Source: Holosporales bacterium (lineage in GTDB: Bacteria; Pseudomonadota; Alphaproteobacteria; Caedimonadales; UBA9215). Taken from it: a stretch of 14,688 nucleotides of DNA. The translations under genes were made by a program, and so were the position numbers. How positions within the stretch are numbered: position 1 is the first letter of the stretch; each line of letters begins with the position of its first letter. Below are positions 8,086-14,187 of the stretch, piece after piece. The notes under the pieces are model-generated. The model was not told the origin of the DNA. It made no database searches and was given only the letters and a program-made list of their open reading frames with translations. The stretch spans positions 1 through 14,688 of the forward strand of contig DOCA01000015.1 of NCBI GenBank assembly GCA_003503995.1. Direction: 5' to 3'.

Positions 8086-8790
8086 TCAGTCAGGCACTGG
8101 TAAGAGTCTTAATTTTTCGAGGGGAACCCCTGTTAGTTCATGAATTTTCTTCAAACCATTTTCTAGATCTTGTTCCAACAAAGATAATTTAAACACAAGT
8201 TCCTTCAGCTTAAGCTCTATCTTTTCATCTCTCGCTTGATTATAAGCTTTGGGTTGATGATTAGAGGCTTGCATAAGCGTATTAAGCTCACCTTCAACGT
8301 ATGTTTTTCTATAGGTTAATTTTTTTCCGATACCTACCTCTCCCATACTAGCTTGCAATGTAGGGCGCATTAGAGATTGACATTGCTGTTCTAGCTGAGT
8401 AATTCGATTTCTTATTGCTACGACCTTTTTTTTAATAGCTAGAGCAGGTGCAACATACCGAGCAAAATCTTGACCATTATCTTCTATTTTTGGACTGTCT
8501 TGAAAATAAGTCCCTCTCTTTGCGATAAGCTCCAGATTCAACCCATGCGGTTTTGATTCATCTTGGAAAATATCGTGTGTAGGAGGCGCATTTACTAAAA
8601 GACGTCCTTCAGGGGGAAGATTAAGAACAAAGTTCTTTCCAACTTGACCAAACCGATCGTGAATAGGAACCCCCCACCCATAAAATGGATTCTTACCAAC
8701 TACCGCCTCTTCCTCATTAATAGAGGAATCAACACTCCAAACAGGGTCCAACGTTACAAAAATTGACATAACAAAAAAAATAATACGCAT
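8086..8790 (-). CDS. Exported protein with C-terminal coiled coil, unknown function
   Basis: About 234 residues, not recognised. A short hydrophobic N-terminus (MRIIFFVMSIFVTLDPVWS) acts as a likely signal peptide. It is followed by a Gly/Pro/aromatic-rich region (NPFYGWGVPIHDRFGQVGKN) of about 90 residues and then long helical stretches (IRNRITQLEQQCQSL, then LKLKELVFKLSLLEQDLENGLKKI) that look like a coiled coil. It ends 'LLPVPD'. The frame continues to a TTG at 8850, but ATG at 8790 has AAGG ten bases upstream and gives the signal peptide at the true N-terminus. A TATAAA box at 8809-8814 on the minus strand could be the -10 element, although no good -35 was seen. It heads a unit with the downstream lipoprotein. 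Confidence 0.75.
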   Translation of the reverse strand: MRIIFFVMSIFVTLDPVWSVDSSINEEEAVVGKNPFYGWGVPIHDRFGQVGKNFVLNLPPEGRLLVNAPPTHDIFQDESKPHGLNLELIAKRGTYFQDSPKIEDNGQDFARYVAPALAIKKKVVAIRNRITQLEQQCQSLMRPTLQASMGEVGIGKKLTYRKTYVEGELNTLMQASNHQPKAYNQARDEKIELKLKELVFKLSLLEQDLENGLKKIHELTGVPLEKLRLLPVPD

Positions 8791-8859
8791 ATTTATAAAA
8801 CCTTGAAATTTATATTGAAAAATAAAATAAAAAAAACAAATTATCAACAATATATTTTT

Positions 8860-8910
8860 ATGTCAAAAAAAATCCCTGTAGGTGTTACAAACCTACAGGG
8901 CAAGGTGGGA
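8860..8910 (-). repeat. Terminator-like repeat, copy B
   Basis: On the minus strand: CCCTGTAGG (8892-8900 read in reverse) pairs perfectly with CCTACAGGG (8874-8882), with a loop of about 9 nt, then A and a T8 tract. It is a good intrinsic terminator placed beyond the end of the etfB-etfA-DMT unit. It aligns with 7311-7361 over 51 ungapped positions with about ten differences. The loop-proximal A/A mismatch of copy A is a G-C pair here, and the T-G base pair of copy A is C-G. Confidence 0.78.
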
Positions 8911-8911
8911 G

Positions 8912-8945
8912 TGCAAACTAGAAAACAGGAATAAACTAGTTTGCA
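8912..8945. repeat. Twin stem-loop 1 (conserved AAACAGGAATAAA loop)
   Basis: Arms GCAAACTAG (8913-8921) and CTAGTTTGC (8936-8944) pair perfectly, extended by T8912-A8945. The loop 8922-8935 carries AAACAGGAATAAA on the plus strand (TTTATTCCTGTTT on the minus strand). The next hairpin has an unrelated stem but the same 13-base loop. Confidence 0.8.
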
Positions 8946-8947
8946 AT

Positions 8948-8983
8948 GTTGAATTACCTAAACAGGAATAAAGATAATTCAAC
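8948..8983. repeat. Twin stem-loop 2 (conserved AAACAGGAATAAA loop)
   Basis: Arms GTTGAATTA (8948-8956) and TAATTCAAC (8975-8983) pair perfectly. The 18-base loop contains the same AAACAGGAATAAA (8960-8972) as the adjacent hairpin. It is two bases from stem-loop 1. The stems share no sequence, so the pair is not a simple tandem duplication. Confidence 0.8.
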
Positions 8984-9029
8984 GATATTTCAAAATCTAA
9001 ACGACTTCAAAACAGGTTACTTTCTATAT

Positions 9030-9050
9030 ATAGGGAGAATGTTTCCCTAT
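9030..9050. other. Hairpin in the 3' flank of the DMT transporter gene
   Basis: ATAGGGA (9030-9036) pairs with TCCCTAT (9044-9050) around a seven-base loop. On the plus strand a nine-T run follows after about seven bases, so it resembles a weak plus-strand terminator, although no plus-strand gene precedes it. Confidence 0.5.
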
Positions 9051-9135
9051 GTCAACATTTTTTTTTACGTTTCCCTAAGGAAAAATTCTTTCCCATTTGG
9101 AAAATTTCTTAATTTAGAGCAAAACCCCTTTAAAA

Positions 9136-10143
9136 CTAGTGCTTTGCAGTGATTTTTTTACGGAATATTTTCTTTAAACGCTGTAAAAATTCTGCTTTTC
9201 CCTTCACGGTTATCATAATATTTCCTAAAATCATCAGAACAATTCCCAAAATAGCATAGGTAGACCACTGATAATCTTCAAAAACGGCTGAAATGCACAG
9301 GGCAACCACAGGAATCAAAACCATGGGATAAGCTGCTTTATCAGCTCCTACACGTCCTAAAACCTTTAGATAACAACCAAAAGTAATAATAGAGCCAAAA
9401 ATTGCTAAATAAAGTAAGGAGCCCACATAAGAAAAAGATGTATCAAAAGTGAGGCTTTCTCCCATCACAAGAGCTATAGCTAAACTCAAAAGACCTCCAT
9501 ATCCCATGCTATAAGCATTGGCTTCAATAATACGAACCCCTCTACTCTGGCTTTTCATAGAAGCAATATTACCAAATGAGCCAATTAGACCTCCAAAAAC
9601 TGCAAATCCCATCCCCATAAGAACTTCTTGATTATGTATATCAAGTGATTGAAGCTCGGGCAAAAAAATCAAGGCCAGTCCACCAAGCCCAAGAATTGCT
9701 CCTAAAAGAGTTAAAAAGGATATTTTTTGTTTAAAAAAAATCGCCGCATTAAAAATATTAAAAATCACAATGGTAGAAAAAAGGACAGCATTGAGTCCTG
9801 AAGGAATTGCCCCTCCTGCATAATAAGCAAAGAAATAACCAATACTATAAAGAGCCACACCTTTAAACATAAAAATACGATGATCTTCCCACGGAAAGGA
9901 AAAATCTTTACCTCGAAGAGCTCCCCATAAAAAGAGCGCTAGGGACGCAATACAAAAACGATACCCTATAGAGACTTCTTCACCAACAACACCCAACTGA
10001 AGGGTGATGATATACCAAGTACTCCCCCAAACACCTATGGCAAAAATATACAACATAAGTGTTGAGAAAATGAATCGTTGAAAGAGATTATGCCCTTCAT
10101 CAGGCAGAGGGTTTGTCTTTATCGTTCCATGATTGGTCGCCAT
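9136..10143 (-). CDS. EamA/DMT-superfamily transporter (second copy)
   Basis: 335 residues with about ten membrane-spanning segments after a hydrophilic N-terminus of about 28 residues. Typical DMT features are 'GVWGSTWYIITLQLG' in the first helix, 'YRFCIASLALFLWG' in the second, and a second repeat ending 'EDYQWSTYAILGIVLMILGNIMI'. It ends in a very basic cytoplasmic tail (KAEFLQRLKKIFRKKITAKH). It is expected in the inner membrane exporting or importing a small metabolite; the substrate is unknown. GGGAGG nine bases before the ATG supports the start. It follows etfA by 16 bp on the same strand, so it is probably the third gene of the etfBA operon. It is not closely similar to the DMT gene at 5277-6203 beyond the family level. 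Confidence 0.88.
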   Translation of the reverse strand: MATNHGTIKTNPLPDEGHNLFQRFIFSTLMLYIFAIGVWGSTWYIITLQLGVVGEEVSIGYRFCIASLALFLWGALRGKDFSFPWEDHRIFMFKGVALYSIGYFFAYYAGGAIPSGLNAVLFSTIVIFNIFNAAIFFKQKISFLTLLGAILGLGGLALIFLPELQSLDIHNQEVLMGMGFAVFGGLIGSFGNIASMKSQSRGVRIIEANAYSMGYGGLLSLAIALVMGESLTFDTSFSYVGSLLYLAIFGSIITFGCYLKVLGRVGADKAAYPMVLIPVVALCISAVFEDYQWSTYAILGIVLMILGNIMITVKGKAEFLQRLKKIFRKKITAKH

Positions 10144-10159
10144 ATAAAGAGGCCTCCCG

Positions 10160-11113
10160 TTAAGCGCTTTGCTTTGCGTTCGCCAATGACTTAGTTAACT
10201 CTGGAAGAACCTCAAATAAATCTCCCACTAAACCATAATCAGCTATTTGAAAAATAGGCGCATCTTCATCATTATTAATGGCCACAATAATCTTGCTGTC
10301 TTTCATTCCCGCCAAATGCTGAATTGCACCGGAAATGCCAATGGCAATATAAAGATCAGGAGCCACGACCTTGCCAGTTTGTCCCACCTGATAGTCATTG
10401 GGAACATAACCAGCATCCACTGCAGCCCTTGACGCACCAATAGCACCCCCAAGGTGATCTGCTAACGCTTCAAGCATTTTAAAGTTTTCACCATTTTGGA
10501 GGCCCCGTCCGCCTGATATAACAACGCGAGCCGCAGTAAGTTCAGGTCGATCAGATTTATTTTCCTGAACAGAGACAAAGCTTGATAGAGTTGGCAGCGT
10601 TGGAATCGTCAGAGTTTCAAGGGCAGCATTTCCGCCGTTATCCGCTGCTTTATCAAAGGCTGTTGCCCGAACGGTCATAAGCTTAATAGGGTCTGTCGAT
10701 TCCACCGTTGCAATACCATTACCAGCATAAATAGGACGTTTAAAAGTTGTCGGACTTTCCACTGAAATAATATCTGACAATTGTCCCACATCTAATTGAG
10801 CTGCAAGACGTGGGAGAATATTTTTTCCAAAAGTTGTTGCTGGTGCCAGAATATGCGTATAATTTTTCGCAATACTTTTCAAAACCTCCGTATAAGTCTC
10901 CGCCAGTGGGTGTTCTAAGGCAGCTTCTGTTCCAATAAGAACCTTTGCCACACCTTGGACATCACATGCATTTTTAGCAACTGCCTCACAAGCAGATCCC
11001 AAGACACAAAGATGAAGATCCTGTGACTCTATTTGGAGAGCCGCGGTGATTGTAGAAAGAGTTGCAGGCGTTATAGCCACATTATTATGTTCTGCTAAAA
11101 TAAGAATAGACAT
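10160..11113 (-). CDS. etfA: Electron transfer flavoprotein alpha subunit
   Basis: FAD-carrying subunit of the soluble ETF heterodimer. It takes electrons from acyl-CoA and related dehydrogenases and passes them to ETF:ubiquinone oxidoreductase. The C-terminal FAD-binding domain is unmistakable: 'VVISGGRGL' near residue 200, 'GASRAAVDAGYVPNDYQVGQTGKVVAPDLYIA' near 230-260, and 'GISGAIQHLAGMKDSKIIVAINNDEDAPIFQIADYGLVGD' near 258-297. The N-terminal roughly 190 residues form the ETF alpha/beta-type domain. The length of 317 is normal. Its ATG overlaps the etfB stop as TAATG, the usual etfB-etfA coupling, which helps keep the subunits 1:1. The ETF quinone oxidoreductase and dehydrogenases are not in the window. 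Confidence 0.97.
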   Translation of the reverse strand: MSILILAEHNNVAITPATLSTITAALQIESQDLHLCVLGSACEAVAKNACDVQGVAKVLIGTEAALEHPLAETYTEVLKSIAKNYTHILAPATTFGKNILPRLAAQLDVGQLSDIISVESPTTFKRPIYAGNGIATVESTDPIKLMTVRATAFDKAADNGGNAALETLTIPTLPTLSSFVSVQENKSDRPELTAARVVISGGRGLQNGENFKMLEALADHLGGAIGASRAAVDAGYVPNDYQVGQTGKVVAPDLYIAIGISGAIQHLAGMKDSKIIVAINNDEDAPIFQIADYGLVGDLFEVLPELTKSLANAKQSA

Positions 11114-11862
11114 TAGATCACCTTTGCATCATTTCGGAGACAATTAATAAGTTCTTGGACATCTTTTACTTTTTGCCCTCCCTTACGCACTGGTGGCTCA
11201 CAAACCTTCAACGTCCTTTGAGACGCTTTAACTTCCACACCTAAATCGTCAACAGTAAGGGTCTCAAGAGGCTTTTGCTTTGCCTTCATGATATTAGGTA
11301 GCTTAGGGTAGCGGGGTGTATTAAGACGCAAATCCGTTGTCAGAACTGTTGGCAATGTACAAGAAATCGTTTCAAGGCCTCCATCAATTTCACGGGTTAC
11401 TGTTGCAGCTTTAGAAGTAACTTCAATTTTCGAGGCGAACGTGCCTTGTGACCAATTCAAAAGACTCGCCAGCATTTGACCTGTTTGATTACAATCATCA
11501 TCAATGGCTTGCTTACCAAGAAAAACAAGATCCGGAGATTCCTTGTCCACCAAAGCTTTAAAAATTTTAGCCGCAGCCAGAGGTTGGATTTCATCACTTG
11601 TTTGAACAAGCACGCCTCGATCACCCCCTAAGGCTAAAGAAGCTCTGATAACTTCCTGGGAAGACGGCTCTCCAATGGCAGCAATAACAATCTCGTTGAT
11701 AGTACCTGCTTCCTTTAAACGAACAGCCTCTTCAACAGCGATTTCATCAAAAGGGTTAATGGACATCTTAACATTGCTTAAATCAATACCAGACTCATCA
11801 GATTTTACACGCGCCTTGATATTGTAATCAAGGACACGTTTTACACATACAAGTGCTTTCAT
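11113..11862 (-). CDS. etfB: Electron transfer flavoprotein beta subunit
   Basis: Partner of EtfA; binds AMP and forms the surface that docks dehydrogenases. The start 'MKALVCVKRVLDYNIK' and the segment 'SINPFDEIAVEEAVRLKE' are typical. The EtfB signature lies at about residues 155-195: 'TREIDGGLETISCTLPTVLT', then 'DLRLNTPRYPKLPNIMKAKQKPL', which includes the recognition-loop region. The length of 249 is normal. AGGTAGG just before the ATG supports the start. It is the first gene of the minus-strand unit etfB-etfA-DMT; its promoter should lie in 11863-12038, shared with the divergent cheY. Confidence 0.97.
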   Translation of the reverse strand: MKALVCVKRVLDYNIKARVKSDESGIDLSNVKMSINPFDEIAVEEAVRLKEAGTINEIVIAAIGEPSSQEVIRASLALGGDRGVLVQTSDEIQPLAAAKIFKALVDKESPDLVFLGKQAIDDDCNQTGQMLASLLNWSQGTFASKIEVTSKAATVTREIDGGLETISCTLPTVLTTDLRLNTPRYPKLPNIMKAKQKPLETLTVDDLGVEVKASQRTLKVCEPPVRKGGQKVKDVQELINCLRNDAKVI

Positions 11863-11903
11863 GGCCTACCTGCTTCATTATTTTTATTATACTTCCAGTG
11901 TAG

Positions 11904-11923
11904 CACCTCCCTCACATGAGGTG
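11904..11923. promoter_or_regulatory. Dyad between divergent etfB and cheY
   Basis: CACCTC (11904-11909) and GAGGTG (11918-11923) form a perfect 6-bp dyad with eight bases between; a nested CCTCA/TGAGG lies inside it. It is 42-61 bp upstream of etfB. A T7 tract (11931-11937) follows on the plus strand. It could be a transcription-factor operator for etfB or a weak hairpin; the sequence alone does not decide. Confidence 0.35.
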
Positions 11924-11980
11924 TAGAGCGTTTTTTTATGATAATATTTTCTTACATTTTCTTATTTTATTCACTTATTG

Positions 11981-11997
11981 TTAACCTTTTTAACCTT
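11981..11997. promoter_or_regulatory. Direct repeat TTAACCTT upstream of cheY
   Basis: Two copies of TTAACCTT (11981-11988 and 11990-11997), one base apart, start 58 bp before the cheY ATG, in an AT-rich promoter-like region with TTGTTA at 11978-11983. The repeat resembles CtrA half-sites (TTAA), but the spacing is five bases between TTAA elements instead of the seven usual for full CtrA sites. It is likely part of the cheY promoter; the regulator is not known. Confidence 0.35.
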
Positions 11998-12038
11998 AAG
12001 GTAAAACTAAATGAAAGCTGTATAGGCGGAGAAAACTA

Positions 12039-12425
12039 ATGGCAGTAAACAAAGATATGTCCATTCTTGTGGTCGATGATTTTAATACTATGAGGCGTAT
12101 TGTGCGCTCCCTTTTAAAACAACTGGGCTTTAATAATGTAGATGAAGCCGTTGACGGTGATGATGCTCTTTCTAAAATCTCAACGAAAGACTATGCTCTT
12201 GTTTTGTCAGATTGGAATATGGAACCTAAATCTGGCATCGAGCTCTTACGCGAAGTACGGCAAAGTGACAAATATAAGAGCATGCCTTTCATTCTTATTA
12301 CTGCAGAAAGCAAAGTTGAAAACATTGTTGAGGCCAAAAAAGCTGGTGTGAACCAATACATTGTCAAACCTTTCAATGCAAAAACCTTGAAAGAGAAACT
12401 CAGCACCGTTATCGGTGATTTTTAA
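12039..12425 (+). CDS. cheY: Chemotaxis response regulator CheY
   Basis: Single-domain receiver (128 residues) that, when phosphorylated by CheA, binds the flagellar switch protein FliM and changes motor rotation. The acidic pocket D13-D14, phospho-acceptor D58 (SDWNM), T88 (ITAE), Y107 and K110 (YIVKPF) are all present and correctly spaced. 'DFNTMRRIVRSLLKQLGFNN' near the N-terminus is very close to CheY in E. coli, so this is CheY and not a generic receiver. After D58 the sequence is NMEPKSG where E. coli has NMPNMDG, a form common in alphaproteobacteria. GGAG seven bases before the ATG supports the start. It is followed 35 bp later by cheZ and is divergent from etfB. Confidence 0.95.
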   Translation: MAVNKDMSILVVDDFNTMRRIVRSLLKQLGFNNVDEAVDGDDALSKISTKDYALVLSDWNMEPKSGIELLREVRQSDKYKSMPFILITAESKVENIVEAKKAGVNQYIVKPFNAKTLKEKLSTVIGDF

Positions 12426-12460
12426 CATTTAAAAATAAGATTCTAAAAAACGAGGCTTAT

Positions 12461-13234
12461 ATGGCAAAGGCAACCCCCACTCCAGAAGTAGAAGCAGAAA
12501 CAACAACTCCAACAAAGGATACTGCTCCTTTGGCGACAGAATCAGCTGCAGGTAAACCTGCTAACCTTGAGCCAAAATTAGAAAAAAAAGAACTTGAAAC
12601 TCTCATTGAGAGTAAGTTAAAAATGGACCATACTCTTAAAGGCCACACAGATAACGAGGGCGAGAATCAAACTCTTTACGCAACCCTTGCCGCTAAGGTC
12701 GCTCAAGAAATTGTAAAAGAACTCGGCAATAAAGATTCGCAATTTCTAACAGAATTAAAGAACATTGTAAAATCCATTGATACAGCCAAAGATGAGATTT
12801 CTGCCATCCGCCCAAAAGAACTTGCAGAAAAAGATTTGCCTGATGCCGCAAGCTCGTTGGATATCATCATTCAAACGTCCGAAGAAGCCTGCTCAAACAT
12901 TCTTGCTTGCGGTGAAGAGCTCATGGAGATTGCAGAATTTGTCCCTTCGAAGCTTAATGAAAGGTTGATGGACGTTTCAACAAAACTCTTTGAATCCAGT
13001 AACTTTGATGACTTAAATGGCCAGCGCATACGAAAAGTTATCAAAGTGCTGCATGATTTGGAAAGTCGTCTAAAAGGTCTCCTCTCGGCTTATGGCGAAA
13101 GTTATGAGTCCGTCTCAACAAAAAAATCTGAAGATAAAAAGAAAACAGCTGACGAAGAACTCTTAAATGGTCCTCAAGACACTGATGAAGCTGCTTCACA
13201 GGATGAAATTGATGCTATCTTAAATGGATTTTAA
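12461..13234 (+). CDS. cheZ: Protein phosphatase CheZ
   Basis: Speeds dephosphorylation of CheY-P and so ends the motor signal. The catalytic segment is visible as FDDLNGQRIRKVI, placing the water-positioning Gln at residue 188 after D184, as in E. coli DLTGQ with Q147. Residues 70-210 are helical (the long four-helix hairpin of the dimer). The C-terminus ASQDEIDAILNGF (245-257) matches the C-terminal CheY-binding peptide and is separated by an acidic linker. The first roughly 65 residues are Thr/Ala/Glu-rich and disordered. The length of 257 is somewhat above the E. coli protein, mainly from this tail. GAGG five to six bases before the ATG supports the start. Directly after cheY; neither the rest of the chemotaxis set nor flagellar genes are in the window. 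Confidence 0.94.
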   Translation: MAKATPTPEVEAETTTPTKDTAPLATESAAGKPANLEPKLEKKELETLIESKLKMDHTLKGHTDNEGENQTLYATLAAKVAQEIVKELGNKDSQFLTELKNIVKSIDTAKDEISAIRPKELAEKDLPDAASSLDIIIQTSEEACSNILACGEELMEIAEFVPSKLNERLMDVSTKLFESSNFDDLNGQRIRKVIKVLHDLESRLKGLLSAYGESYESVSTKKSEDKKKTADEELLNGPQDTDEAASQDEIDAILNGF

Positions 13235-13260
13235 AAGTTCTACACAGTCTAGAGTTTTTA

Positions 13261-13292
13261 CTGCAAAACCACTTCGCTTAGCCATTTTGCAG
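13261..13292. other. Inverted repeat between convergent cheZ and CA-like gene
   Basis: CTGCAAAA (13261-13268) and TTTTGCAG (13285-13292) pair perfectly around a 16-base loop, between the stops of the convergent cheZ and carbonic-anhydrase-like genes. No T run follows on either strand, so it is not a standard intrinsic terminator, although the position suits transcription ending. The arms equal the core of the terminator at 6204-6235. Confidence 0.55.
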
Positions 13293-13298
13293 AGGTTC

Positions 13299-13718
13299 CT
13301 ATAGAGCCACAACATCTCCAGAAAGGTTGATATAGAGAAACTCGTAATCAAGCTGGGGAAATTTCTTTTCAAGCCAAGCTTGTGTGATCGCAACTTGATT
13401 CTTATGCATCATAATTTCGTCAGATTTTTTCTTTGGAACACCTCGTAATTTTTGAAAAGCCCCACACTCCTCATGATTAAGAATGATAATTTTCTTGATG
13501 CTATGAAGGCCCATGGCTAGGGTAACAACTTCTTCAAATGTTTCATTCCAATGGGGATACTCGGGGCAACAGGCTCCAAGGGACGCACCCGGAAGCGTGA
13601 AAATATCATAATTTCCAATTAAACCGCGCGCATCCAAATAATCACAAATTAAGTGCGGAAAACGATAATCAATACAAGACAGTATTAGAACGTCACACTG
13701 TAATTTTAACTGTTTCAT
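13299..13718 (-). CDS. Small beta-carbonic-anhydrase-like protein
   Basis: 139 residues. The metal-site pattern of beta-class carbonic anhydrases is present: C15 and the D17/R19 dyad in CIDYR, and H82/C85 in NHEECGAF, with a Gly-rich 'TLPGASLG' segment between, where the substrate pocket lies. The protein is much shorter than typical beta carbonic anhydrases (about 200 residues), but the last strand (YEFLYINLSGDVVAL) looks like a natural end, so it seems to be a compact family member and not a fragment. Whether it hydrates CO2 is unproven. AGGG six bases before the ATG supports the start. It stands 113 bp downstream of grxC on the same strand and converges with cheZ. Confidence 0.8.
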   Translation of the reverse strand: MKQLKLQCDVLILSCIDYRFPHLICDYLDARGLIGNYDIFTLPGASLGACCPEYPHWNETFEEVVTLAMGLHSIKKIIILNHEECGAFQKLRGVPKKKSDEIMMHKNQVAITQAWLEKKFPQLDYEFLYINLSGDVVAL

Positions 13719-13831
13719 AATATGCCCTTATATGGGAAGGTTGCCGAGCAAGGCTATCTCTTATTTATGGAGCTGTCAACAGAACGCCTCAGGAAGAAGA
13801 GAGGTTAACAATTTTCTTTATTAGAAACGTC

Positions 13832-14089
13832 TTAGGCCTTCATCAAAGCATCAAGTTCGTCGCTTTTATCCATAGCTTGAAGCTCATCAAAACCACCAAC
13901 ATGAAGGTCTCCAATGAAAATCTGAGGAACAGTTTTACGCCCTTGCGCCTTTTTAACAAGCATCATACGTAATTGAGGATCTGAAACATCTACTTCTGAA
14001 TAAGGATACCCTTTACGCTGAAGGAGCGTTTTCGACGCATCACAATAAGGGCAACGTTTGGTTGTATAAACAATAATTTTCTCTTTCAT
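13832..14089 (-). CDS. grxC: Glutaredoxin GrxC (class I, dithiol)
   Basis: Glutathione-dependent thiol-disulfide oxidoreductase of the cytoplasm. The CPYC active site is at residues 13-16 (TKRCPYCDAS), the cis-Pro segment KTVPQIF at 52-58 and the GG motif GGFDEL at 65-70, all typical of glutaredoxin 3. An in-frame ATG at 14116 would add nine residues (MSQIDEYVS). I chose 14089 because it gives the usual 85-residue length and a normal first strand (MKEKIIVYTT); ribosome sites are weak for both. It lies downstream of comF, a neighbourhood common in alphaproteobacteria. Confidence 0.93.
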   Translation of the reverse strand: MKEKIIVYTTKRCPYCDASKTLLQRKGYPYSEVDVSDPQLRMMLVKKAQGRKTVPQIFIGDLHVGGFDELQAMDKSDELDALMKA

Positions 14090-14187
14090 CGACACATACT
14101 CGTCTATTTGGCTCATCTTAACACTTTATCTTTCTGGTTCTTTTATCAAATCACCTTAAAAGGTTCTTTTTTACAGTCGTTGCCCTT

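Larger units (their letters stand above)
8791..9135. other. 345-bp intergenic region with serial hairpins
   Basis: No convincing gene. It contains, in order: an AT-rich leader of the exported protein gene (8791-8859), repeat copy B with its hairpin (8860-8910), two consecutive perfect stem-loops with the same loop (8912-8945 and 8948-8983), an AT-rich spacer, a hairpin at 9030-9050, and two short TTTCC/GGAAA dyads (about 9069-9102). Most or all of this would be transcribed as the 3' UTR of the minus-strand DMT transporter unless one of the short T-flanked dyads stops transcription first. Confidence 0.7.

Noticed and set aside
8912..8983. CsrA/RsmA-type regulatory RNA
   Set aside because: Both loops expose GGA on the plus strand, but the preceding base pattern is ACAGGA and not ANGGA, there are only two such loops, and no promoter was identified. 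Kept only as a question in the finding.
8860..8983. CRISPR-like array
   Set aside because: Repeats are only two copies of each kind, the conserved part is a loop with different stems, and no cas genes are nearby.
8946..9152. Plus-strand 68-codon ORF starting inside the twin hairpins
   Set aside because: It starts within a hairpin, has no ribosome site at a sensible distance, runs through other hairpins, and ends inside the transporter gene; composition is that of random AT-rich DNA.
11981..11997. Canonical CtrA binding site
   Set aside because: TTAA elements are five bases apart, whereas the full site needs seven.
13719..13831. tRNA or small RNA between grxC and the CA-like gene
   Set aside because: No cloverleaf or CCA-type end could be folded by eye and no strong hairpin is visible.
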